Positions 1 through 5,741 of a stretch of DNA of 6,058 nt are shown one piece after another (position 1 is the stretch's first letter; each line of letters opens with the position of its first letter). A program made the translations under genes and the position numbers. The stretch lies in the NCBI GenBank assembly GCA_021845325.1, contig JAKBRR010000124.1, positions 1 through 6,058 of the forward strand, read 5' to 3'. The DNA is from Thermoplasmata archaeon. GTDB lineage: Archaea; Thermoplasmatota; Thermoplasmata; Thermoplasmatales; Thermoplasmataceae. Below the pieces are notes generated by a model. That model saw nothing but the letters and a program-made list of their open reading frames with translations, was not told the origin of the DNA and ran no database searches.

Positions 1-84
1 GATCAAAACTCCACGTTTGAAAGAGGTAATTTCCCTTTACAATTCATGGAGATGAATCTAATAATGCCTCATTTTTTAATATAA
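1..84 (+). other. possible 3' end of a gene entering from the left edge
   Basis: Frame 1 is open from the first base to a TAA at 82-84 (27 residues, ending NLIMPHFLI). Frame 2 is also open, to a TGA at 53-55 (ending VISLYNSWR). Both read like ordinary protein ends and I cannot choose between them or name a family. Either could be chance in so short a stretch. Base composition matches the neighbouring genes. Confidence 0.25.
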
Positions 85-168
85 TTGTAAAATTCACTGA
101 AACATAAAAAAGTCATTTTCCAATTTAAGAAGTATTTTTGAAGTATCAGCAATGGTTATTAATTTGCA

Positions 169-212
169 GTGACATAAAAATTCGGTGACAATTAAGGTTA
201 TGTCATACCTTA
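169..212. promoter_or_regulatory. cluster of TGACA half-sites with an interrupted dyad
   Basis: GTGACATAA lies at 169-177, GTGACAATT at 185-193, and ATGACATAA in reverse orientation at 198-206. The first two start 16 bases apart on the same strand; the third faces them. The last overlaps a dyad with six-base arms, TAAGGT at 193-198 and ACCTTA at 207-212. This looks like a transcription-factor binding region, but it lies about 180 bases before the first gene, so it may serve something other than that gene. Inference from pattern only. Confidence 0.35.
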
Positions 213-318
213 GACTGTCCTTAAAGCATCATAGAAATAAATCTTCTATTCAAGTTTACGTTTGTATATTCCTTAACATTATATTTAATCAAATATTTTA
301 TTATTTGTATAACTTATA

Positions 319-330
319 CTTATATATTTT
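319..330 (+). promoter_or_regulatory. TATA-like box, distal candidate promoter of the hpd operon
   Basis: The run TATATATTTT at 321-330 is the best match to an archaeal TATA box upstream of hpd. With the usual spacing of about 25 bases, transcription would begin near 350, giving a leader of about 40-55 bases. The predicted start falls inside the dyad at 342-361. The surrounding DNA is very AT-rich, so some TATA-like words are expected by chance. Confidence 0.4.
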
Positions 331-341
331 GTACCAAGACA

Positions 342-361
342 CTCTGTAGCACGGTGCAGAG
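342..361. promoter_or_regulatory. 20-base dyad between the distal TATA box and hpd, candidate operator or leader stem-loop
   Basis: CTCTGTA at 342-348 can pair with TGCAGAG at 355-361 (seven pairs, one of them G-U) around a six-base loop. A second small palindrome, GCAC-G-GTGC, is nested at 349-357. The element is much richer in GC than its surroundings and covers the transcription start predicted from the TATA box at 321-330. That is a position where archaeal repressors often bind. It could instead act as an RNA hairpin in the leader. No binding protein is encoded nearby. Confidence 0.4.
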
Positions 362-372
362 CCGATTCTAGA

Positions 373-386
373 TAAACTTATTATAG
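373..386 (+). promoter_or_regulatory. TATA-like box, proximal candidate promoter giving a leaderless hpd transcript
   Basis: The element TAAACTTATTATAG is centred near 379-380, about 26 bases before the ATG at 405. That is the spacing expected if the transcript begins exactly at that codon. Leaderless mRNAs are common in Thermoplasmatales, and no ribosome binding site precedes either hpd start. The match to a TATA consensus is weaker than that of the distal box. Confidence 0.33.
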
Positions 387-389
387 TTC

Positions 390-1493
390 ATGAGATTTTA
401 TTCTATGGCATCGGAAAAGATTTTAGACTCTGTAGACACACTGGAATTCTACGTTGGATCGGCTAAGGAGTGGAGTTATTTTCACCAATATGGTTTAGGA
501 TTTAAACTTGTAGGGTATTCCGGACCGGAAACAGGAGTCAGAGACAGAGTCTCTTACCTTTTGAAACAGGGAGATATAAAATTCATTTTCACCAATACAC
601 TATTTCCAACATCTCCGATAATAGAACATACCAGGATTCATGGAGACGGTGTTAGAGATATTTCTATGAAAGTTCCAGACATAAATGAAACCATTGCTGA
701 AATAGACAGAAGAGGCGTCGTTAAGCACGGCCCCGTTAAAAAGATAAAAACAGATAATGGAACCCTTTACAGCTCAATTTCAAAATCATTTGGGGAAACA
801 CTCCATTCTCTCAATGATTATGGTGAATACGAGGATGAGCTCCCTCCGGGATTTAAGGAAATCGAATCCCCTGATATCAAACCTACCGGCATAAAAAAAA
901 TAGATCATATCGTTGGAAATGTGGAGGATAAGAAAATGGATCAATGGGTTGAATATTACACTAAAGGTTTTGGCTTCGACCAGCTCATAAGCTTTGATGA
1001 TAAGGACATAAGCACTGAATATTCTGCCCTCAGGTCGAAGGTTGTTCATTACAATAACAGAAAAATAATATTTCCAATAAATGAACCAGCTTTAGGTTTG
1101 AAGAAGTCCCAGATTCAGGAATATATTGATTATTACAATTCACCAGGTGTGCAACATATTGCCATGGAGACAGATGACATAATAAAAACAGTTGCGGATA
1201 TGAAGGCAAGGGGCATAGAATTTCTCTCAACTCCAAAGATATATTACGAAACGCTGGAAGACAGGGTAGGGAAAATAAAGGAAGACATTGACAAACTTCA
1301 GGAACTTGATATTCTGGTAGATAGAGATGATGATGGATATCTCTTACAGATATTCACAAAGCCAGTGGGAGACCGACCTACAGTATTCTATGAGGTTATA
1401 CAGAGAAGAGGCGCCACATCCTTTGGAAAGGGAAACTTCAAATCACTTTTCCAGTCTATTGAATTAGAACAGGCTAAGAGAGGAAACCTTTAA
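390..1493 (+). CDS. hpd: 4-hydroxyphenylpyruvate dioxygenase
   Basis: Fe(II)-dependent cytosolic enzyme converting 4-hydroxyphenylpyruvate and O2 to homogentisate and CO2, the entry step of the homogentisate route. The 367 residues show the family's two vicinal-oxygen-chelate domains (about 13-145 and 168-340). The iron ligands are all visible in the second domain: H173 in IDHIVGNV, H256 in GVQHIAME and E335 in FYEVIQRRG. The C-terminal segment SFGKGNFKSLFQSIE (from residue 344) is the family's active-site helix. Length is normal. Two starts are possible: ATG at 390 and ATG at 405 (MASEK), which lies 26 bases after a TATA-like element; I report the longer. It is first of four same-strand genes, 11 bases before the next. 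4-Hydroxymandelate synthase shares this fold, but the neighbouring homogentisate dioxygenase makes this assignment firm. Confidence 0.95.
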   Translation: MRFYSMASEKILDSVDTLEFYVGSAKEWSYFHQYGLGFKLVGYSGPETGVRDRVSYLLKQGDIKFIFTNTLFPTSPIIEHTRIHGDGVRDISMKVPDINETIAEIDRRGVVKHGPVKKIKTDNGTLYSSISKSFGETLHSLNDYGEYEDELPPGFKEIESPDIKPTGIKKIDHIVGNVEDKKMDQWVEYYTKGFGFDQLISFDDKDISTEYSALRSKVVHYNNRKIIFPINEPALGLKKSQIQEYIDYYNSPGVQHIAMETDDIIKTVADMKARGIEFLSTPKIYYETLEDRVGKIKEDIDKLQELDILVDRDDDGYLLQIFTKPVGDRPTVFYEVIQRRGATSFGKGNFKSLFQSIELEQAKRGNL

Positions 1494-1504
1494 GCTGATA
1501 CCAT

Positions 1505-2398
1505 ATGAGAATAGGAAGAATAATCTCCAACGATCGAGTGGTAACAGTTATTTTCAGGGAAAACAAAGCATATGACGCCACAAAAATATTCGATATCTCT
1601 GAAGAACATCTGGAAAGGGATTTCTTTAAGGCATTTACTGAAAATGAACCATCGGATACATCATTTAAGGATTCATACATAATCACAAAGATTGATTCAT
1701 ATCTTTCTCCATTAAAATATCCCGGACAGATAAGAGATTTCTATGCCTTTGAAGATCATGTGAAAAATTCCAGAAGGAGAAGAGGCCTTGACATGGAACC
1801 GGAATGGTATAAGATTCCAGCTTACTATTACACCTCAAACAGTGGCTTAATACCACATGGAGGATCACTCAAATACCCTTCTTTCACTGAAGAACTTGAT
1901 TTTGAAATGGAAATTGGAATTATAATTGGAAGAAGCGGAATAGATATTTCAGAAGAAGATGCTCTCAATCATATATTTGGCATGATACTTATGAACGATT
2001 GGAGCGCCAGGGATCTTCAGCGCAGGGAAATGAAAATAGGTCTTGGTCCGTCAAAATCAAAGGATTTTGGAACAGGTATAGGAGATTGCATTGTCACTCT
2101 TAAGGATCTCAAACCACTCATAAAAAATGGCAAATTTGACATACCTGTAGAGACCCAAATTAATGGTCACCTCTTTGGTGAATCAAATCTAAAAAGAATC
2201 TACTGGCCTGTTGAGAAGTTGATAAGTTATGCTTCAATGTCTTCTCAGTTAAAAGCAGGGGACATTATAATGACAGGTACAATGCCAGGGGGTTGCATCA
2301 CTGAAATGCCTCAGGAAAAACCCAGGTGGATTCAGAAAAACGATGAAGTTTTAATGCAGTCCCCAATTCTTGGTAATCTGTCGAATAAGGTGATTTAA
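1505..2398 (+). CDS. fahA: fumarylacetoacetate hydrolase-family protein
   Basis: Probable C-C hydrolase of the last pathway step, releasing acetoacetate and a C4 dicarboxylate (fumarate in the classical pathway). The 297 residues carry the whole FAH catalytic set by comparison with the mouse enzyme. D78 in RDFYAFEDH and E134, E136 and D165 match the metal ligands. H85 matches the catalytic histidine; R169, Q172 and K186 match the substrate-pocket residues in NDWSARDLQ and SKSKDFG. The protein is much shorter than the eukaryotic enzyme of about 420 residues, as is usual for prokaryotic members. It begins 11 bases after hpd with no strong ribosome binding site and overlaps hmgA by one base (TAATG). 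FAH-fold proteins also include acylpyruvases, decarboxylases and direct maleylpyruvate hydrolases. The family is certain; whether the natural substrate is the trans, cis or reduced form is open. Confidence 0.88.
   Translation: MRIGRIISNDRVVTVIFRENKAYDATKIFDISEEHLERDFFKAFTENEPSDTSFKDSYIITKIDSYLSPLKYPGQIRDFYAFEDHVKNSRRRRGLDMEPEWYKIPAYYYTSNSGLIPHGGSLKYPSFTEELDFEMEIGIIIGRSGIDISEEDALNHIFGMILMNDWSARDLQRREMKIGLGPSKSKDFGTGIGDCIVTLKDLKPLIKNGKFDIPVETQINGHLFGESNLKRIYWPVEKLISYASMSSQLKAGDIIMTGTMPGGCITEMPQEKPRWIQKNDEVLMQSPILGNLSNKVI
2389..2394 (+). promoter_or_regulatory. ribosome binding site of hmgA
   Basis: GGTGAT lies inside the last codons of the hydrolase gene, three bases before the hmgA ATG at 2398. 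It is a standard archaeal Shine-Dalgarno match. It supports this start and suggests that hmgA is translated by reinitiation or internal initiation on a shared mRNA. Confidence 0.7.
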
Positions 2399-3540
2399 TG
2401 GTGTTTTACGTCAAACAGGGAAAATTAACGGAAAGCAGGCACACATATGATCGAAAGGATGAAATTTTGAAGGAGGAACTGTTCGGAGAAGACAGCTTCG
2501 ATGGTGCATACTCTCTTTTATATCATCTGAATGAGCCTACAAGGGTCAAATCCATAACTAAAAGAGAAAAACACAGGGATGAGTTTCCGGAAGAGATTAC
2601 AAAACATATGCATATTAAAGCTGGAAAAATAAAAACTGATGGAAGCTTCCTGGATTCAAGGAAATTCATTCTGTCAAATTCGAAACTGAGACTTGGCATT
2701 GCCAATGTCACAATGAATTCTGAAGATTTCTATAGAAATTCTTATGCTGATATCCTCCTTTTTGTTCAGAAAGGAAATGGAACTCTCGTATCGCCGCAGG
2801 GGGAATTGAGTTATAAAGAGGGCGACTATGTTTTTGTGCCAAGGGGTACCACGTTCCGCCTTGTTACCAATAACTCCTACTTTTTCATAATAGAGTCAAG
2901 AGAACATATGGATATACCCTCAAGATACCTTAATAAATATGGTCAGTTGAAAGAAGGTACACCATACTATAGCAGAGACATACGCGTTCCCGAACTTAGA
3001 GATCCATCGAACAGGAGCCAGAATTTCAAGGTATACATAGAATATGATGACTACTACATGATTGAAGAGAGAGACAAATCTATTCTGGATGTGGTAGGTT
3101 GGGATGGTTATCTTTATCCCTTTGCCATCAGCGTTCATAATATGGCACCCATTGTTGGAAAACTGCATATGCCGCCACCAATACATGAAACTTTTTCAGG
3201 AAAGGGGTTCATGGTTGGAACATTCCTTCCCAGAAAATTCGATTTTCATCCAAGGAGCATACCCATTTCCTATTATCATAACAATATAGATGTGGATGAA
3301 GTTCTCTTTTATTCATCAGGAAATTTCATGAGCAGAAAAGGCATAGAAGAGGGATCAGTTACAGTACACGTGAGAGGCATTATACATGGACCACAGCCGG
3401 GAACAGTAGAGGCAGCAATCGGTAAAGAGGGCACTGACGAGGTAGCGGTTATGGTGGAATCTTATGAACCGCTGGTTCTTACAAAGACAGGGAAAGAAGT
3501 GGAAGACCCGCATTATATGGATTCATGGTTTCAAAAATGA
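2398..3540 (+). CDS. hmgA: homogentisate 1,2-dioxygenase
   Basis: Fe(II) cupin dioxygenase that opens the ring of homogentisate with O2 to give maleylacetoacetate. At 380 residues it belongs to the shorter type found in archaea, actinobacteria and bacilli rather than the 430-445-residue human/Pseudomonas type. The N-terminus (RHTYDR, EELFG, SLLYHLNEPT) fits that short family. The first cupin lobe spans about 105-165 (GDYVFVPRGTTFRLV). The catalytic lobe follows. By motif alignment H294 (SYYHNN) and H330 (GIIHGPQPG) are iron ligands, with E301 (or D300) as the third. H247 is my best candidate for the acid-base histidine equivalent to human H292. The motifs FDFHP, DEVLFY and FMSRKGIEEGS are typical of the family. 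The ATG overlaps the previous stop by one base and has a GGTGAT site; the 3' end overlaps the next gene by four bases or more. Confidence 0.93.
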   Translation: MVFYVKQGKLTESRHTYDRKDEILKEELFGEDSFDGAYSLLYHLNEPTRVKSITKREKHRDEFPEEITKHMHIKAGKIKTDGSFLDSRKFILSNSKLRLGIANVTMNSEDFYRNSYADILLFVQKGNGTLVSPQGELSYKEGDYVFVPRGTTFRLVTNNSYFFIIESREHMDIPSRYLNKYGQLKEGTPYYSRDIRVPELRDPSNRSQNFKVYIEYDDYYMIEERDKSILDVVGWDGYLYPFAISVHNMAPIVGKLHMPPPIHETFSGKGFMVGTFLPRKFDFHPRSIPISYYHNNIDVDEVLFYSSGNFMSRKGIEEGSVTVHVRGIIHGPQPGTVEAAIGKEGTDEVAVMVESYEPLVLTKTGKEVEDPHYMDSWFQK

Positions 3541-4559
3541 ATGAATTCAATTATTTGCCCATTGACAGAGTCATATACGGAAAGAATTCCATATCGTCAA
3601 TAAACAGCCAAATTGAGAGACTGAAAAGAAAAAAAGCTCTTATTGTGACCGGAAGTTCCGTTTCAAAATCAAAATTTTTTGCCTCAATTGTGAACACTCT
3701 TGGTATTGACTATGTTGTATTCTCTGATATTACCCAGCATTCTCCCATAGAAGAAATTGAGCATTCCATTGAGGCATATAGAAACAACAACTGTGATGTG
3801 TTAATATCGGTGGGAGGTGGCAGTGTAATAGATTCATCAAAGATGTTGAGGCATTATTATGATGTAAGCATACCTCATCTGGTAATACCAACCACGCTCT
3901 CTGCTTCAGAATTCTCCCACATTGCCGGTTATACCTTTGATTCAGTTAAGAATGGTGTCAGGGACAAAGCAATAACACCATCAATAATCTTCATTGACCC
4001 CGATGCTGCAAGGGAAACTCCTGATAAACTCTGGAGATCGACAGGTATAAGATCACTTGATCATGCAATCGAGACTATGTTCTCCAACAGGGAGAGTGAG
4101 ATAGCTGGGATTATGGCAGTTAAAGCCATAGAAAAACTGTTCAATAACCTGCAGGGAAAGGATGATGAAAATCGGCTAGAATGTTTTAAGGCTGCCTGGT
4201 ATTCATACTTTGACGTGTTTGATTCAAAAATGGGGATCAGCCACAATGTGGGTAAGGTTATTGGAGCCAAGTGGGAAATACCTCATGGCGTAACGTCCTG
4301 TATGACACTCCCTTTGGCCCTGAAATATTATTCCCGCTATTATAAGAAGGAAGTTAAAGAAATTGAATCTGCCATTGCAAATACTGAATATGCCAACATG
4401 GAACCATGGGCTGCGGTTGAAAAATTCATTGTAGATCTACACCTGGAGGTAAAACCTTCTCAATATGGATTAAGCCTTGATGATAAACCGTATATTTTTG
4501 AAAACCTCAAAGATAAGCCGGAATGGGCTGATGATTTCCTTACAGAATTTCTGTCTTAG
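3537..4559 (+). CDS. iron-containing alcohol dehydrogenase family protein, maleylacetate reductase-like
   Basis: NAD(P)H-dependent oxidoreductase of the Fe-ADH/maleylacetate reductase superfamily; 340 residues, the length usual for maleylacetate reductases. The nucleotide-binding signature GGGSVIDSSK is at 93-102, followed by IPTTLSASEFSH (117-128) and the helical metal-site domain. Against E. coli FucO, the ligand histidines H200, H263 and H277 correspond to H176, H236 and H250. The ligand D196 is replaced by R172 (GIRSLDH), and the active-site H267 by K240. Maleylacetate reductases also lack that aspartate, so a reductase is likelier than an alcohol dehydrogenase, but the substrate cannot be read from sequence. 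The ATGA overlap with hmgA favours the start at 3537; an in-frame ATG at 3525 would add four residues. Coupling to hmgA suggests a step in the same pathway, perhaps reducing the double bond of maleylacetoacetate. That role is inference. Confidence 0.8.
   Translation: MNEFNYLPIDRVIYGKNSISSINSQIERLKRKKALIVTGSSVSKSKFFASIVNTLGIDYVVFSDITQHSPIEEIEHSIEAYRNNNCDVLISVGGGSVIDSSKMLRHYYDVSIPHLVIPTTLSASEFSHIAGYTFDSVKNGVRDKAITPSIIFIDPDAARETPDKLWRSTGIRSLDHAIETMFSNRESEIAGIMAVKAIEKLFNNLQGKDDENRLECFKAAWYSYFDVFDSKMGISHNVGKVIGAKWEIPHGVTSCMTLPLALKYYSRYYKKEVKEIESAIANTEYANMEPWAAVEKFIVDLHLEVKPSQYGLSLDDKPYIFENLKDKPEWADDFLTEFLS
4542..4554. repeat. short perfect dyad at the convergent gene junction
   Basis: ACAGAA and TTCTGT flank a single base, ending two bases before the oxidoreductase's stop codon. 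It also lies just beyond the stop of the opposite-strand PPC gene. As an RNA hairpin it would have only about four pairs, and no T-run follows on the minus strand. A terminator role for the minus operon is therefore weakly supported. Confidence 0.25.
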
Positions 4560-4972
4560 GGAAAATCGAGCTCCATCAACCCGCTTTTTTCATTCTTCTT
4601 TCTAATAATTCTTGCTTTGCTTAGTACCTTAACTGATATTTCCATCATTGGCGAACCAGTACCGGAAAAGAAATGACCTCCTGAAATATTATGATGAATA
4701 TCTGCAAATGAGCCATGTATATGGAGAATTGGATCGTTTTCTGCTATGGAGCCTGAAAATGAAACCACTTCCCTTGGCTCATCAAATGTCATTTCAACAT
4801 ACTTTTCACCATTCAAGTAGCCGATTCTTGCCTTACTTATCATTCCAATACCAGAAAGGATTAGACCGGAGGAAATTTTTTCCTTCTCTATCATGTTCCT
4901 GATTGCATCTATAACAGAATCCCCTGTCTCTACCTTCAGAACAATATAATCATTATCTCTTGAATATTTCAA
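4556..4972 (-). CDS. PPC (DUF296) domain protein
   Basis: Small protein of 138 residues consisting of one PPC domain, the fold found in plant AT-hook proteins and in free-standing bacterial and archaeal proteins of unknown role. Seen here: the N-terminal strand and helix (DSVIDAIRNMIEKEKI), the glycine-rich SGLILSGIGMISKARIGYL (about 35-53), and the hallmark HIHGSFADIHHNISGGHFFSGT (84-105). H84, H86 and H100 in the last segment are the likely metal ligands. There is no AT-hook, signal peptide or membrane segment; the tail is lysine-rich (RKKNEK). The start is TTG directly after the phosphatase stop, supported by AGAGG eight bases upstream; the next methionine is too far in. The 3' end overlaps the opposing oxidoreductase gene by four bases. 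The family is clear; the function is unknown. Confidence 0.88.
   Translation of the reverse strand: MKYSRDNDYIVLKVETGDSVIDAIRNMIEKEKISSGLILSGIGMISKARIGYLNGEKYVEMTFDEPREVVSFSGSIAENDPILHIHGSFADIHHNISGGHFFSGTGSPMMEISVKVLSKARIIRKKNEKSGLMELDFP
4585..4604 (+). terminator. T-rich tract, likely terminator of the hpd operon
   Basis: TTTTTTCATTCTTCTTTCTA begins 25 bases after the stop of the last operon gene. Archaeal RNA polymerase stops at such T-rich runs on the non-template strand without needing a hairpin. The tract lies inside the opposing PPC gene, where it encodes the lysine-rich stretch RKKNEKSG of that protein. Position and composition fit; the T-richness may instead simply reflect that lysine-rich coding sequence. 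Confidence 0.45.
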
Positions 4973-5566
4973 CTATATTACCTCTTCAAGGAGACCATGA
5001 GAATCTTCCATTATTACTTTTTTAATTCCACAGTTCCTGAACATCATTTCTTTGAAAGGAATACCGGTTAGATTACTTGCAATAATGGAAAGTGAGCCTC
5101 CGTGCCCTATGATTAGACATCTCTTGAATTTACTGTTCATCAGATGATCAATGAATTCAGTCACTCTGTATATGAGTTGGGATAATGGTTCAATTCCCTC
5201 AAGGATATCGTCGCTCACATATTTTGAAATTGTAAGATCAACGCCTTTAATTTTGGCTATTTCCGAAAGGGTAAGGCCGGAATATTTGCCTGCATCCCTT
5301 TCCCTTAATCTTTGATCATAACGAATTGGAATTTCTCTATATGCATTTATGATCCGGGCAGTTTCAGCAGCCCTCTCAAGATCACTCGAATAGATTAAAT
5401 CAAAATTAATTGCTTTTAGCCTTTCATATGCCTCCTGAGCTTGAATTTTGCCCTTTTCATTTAAGGGTATATTAACATGCCCTTGAAACCTTCCATCATT
5501 ATTCCAGTCTGTTTCACCATGACGAACGAGGTAAATTTCCCTTCTCTGGTATTCGTTATTACTCAA
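4973..5566 (-). CDS. histidine phosphatase family protein (phosphoglycerate mutase-like)
   Basis: Cytosolic phosphatase of the branch-1 histidine phosphatase superfamily, which forms a phosphohistidine intermediate; 197 residues, a full-length single domain. The catalytic motif is LVRHGETDWN with R15 and H16 (H16 is the nucleophile). R65 in SSDLERAAETA, the acid E89 in LRERDAGKYSG and H155 in IIGHGG complete the pocket. This set matches cobalamin-phosphate (CobC-like) and broad-specificity phosphatases better than true phosphoglycerate mutases, but the substrate cannot be assigned. It starts at TTG (5566-5564): an in-frame TAG lies two codons upstream and the first internal methionine is residue 143. 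A TATA box about 30 bases upstream suggests a very short leader. Its stop abuts the PPC gene with no gap, so the two are probably co-transcribed. No sequence feature links them to tyrosine breakdown. Confidence 0.9.
   Translation of the reverse strand: MSNNEYQRREIYLVRHGETDWNNDGRFQGHVNIPLNEKGKIQAQEAYERLKAINFDLIYSSDLERAAETARIINAYREIPIRYDQRLRERDAGKYSGLTLSEIAKIKGVDLTISKYVSDDILEGIEPLSQLIYRVTEFIDHLMNSKFKRCLIIGHGGSLSIIASNLTGIPFKEMMFRNCGIKKVIMEDSHGLLEEVI
4981..4985 (-). promoter_or_regulatory. ribosome binding site deciding the TTG start of the PPC gene
   Basis: On the minus strand AGAGG, followed by T, lies eight bases before the TTG at 4972-4970, inside the last codons of the phosphatase gene. With no ATG near, this site is the main evidence for the unusual start and for translation from a shared mRNA. 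Confidence 0.65.
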
Positions 5567-5593
5567 AATCTATCCCTTAACCCGAGTTTGTCA

Positions 5594-5605
5594 AACTATA
5601 TACAG
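5594..5605 (-). promoter_or_regulatory. TATA box of the phosphatase-PPC operon
   Basis: Reading the minus strand, CTGTATATAGTT is a good archaeal TATA box, with A/T-rich sequence just upstream. Its centre, near 5599, predicts a transcription start near 5573. That is about seven bases before the TTG codon, an almost leaderless transcript. Confidence 0.5.
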
Positions 5606-5741
5606 ATTTTTCTGCCGATTATTAATGTGAATACTTATTCAAATTTATCCGCTTTCAGTCCTTTAAATTTGCAACGTTTGCATTTCGTGAAGGCTATCAT
5701 AAATTTGGTTACGCTGAATGATAACTTTTCTGAGTTTAATT

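Larger units (their letters stand above)
85..389. other. AT-rich intergenic region upstream of the tyrosine-degradation operon
   Basis: About 300 bases with stops in all frames and no convincing coding stretch on either strand. It holds a cluster of TGACA-type half-sites (169-212), two TATA-like boxes (319-330 and 373-386) and a GC-richer dyad (342-361), described separately. The nine-base word ACATAAAAA occurs at 102-110 and again at 172-180. I see no tRNA or other structured RNA gene here. Confidence 0.6.

Noticed and set aside
786..1236. Minus-strand open frames opposite hpd
   Set aside because: They are antisense to a well-conserved gene, match no family and have no ribosome binding site or promoter; by-products of the coding sequence.
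4648..4902. Plus-strand frame of 84 codons within the PPC gene
   Set aside because: Antisense to a gene with clear PPC motifs; its translation is low-complexity and unlike known families.
5641..5713. Three AAATTT words followed at short distance by CG (5641, 5666, 5701)
   Set aside because: Spacing is irregular and the intervening bases differ; not a CRISPR or tandem repeat.
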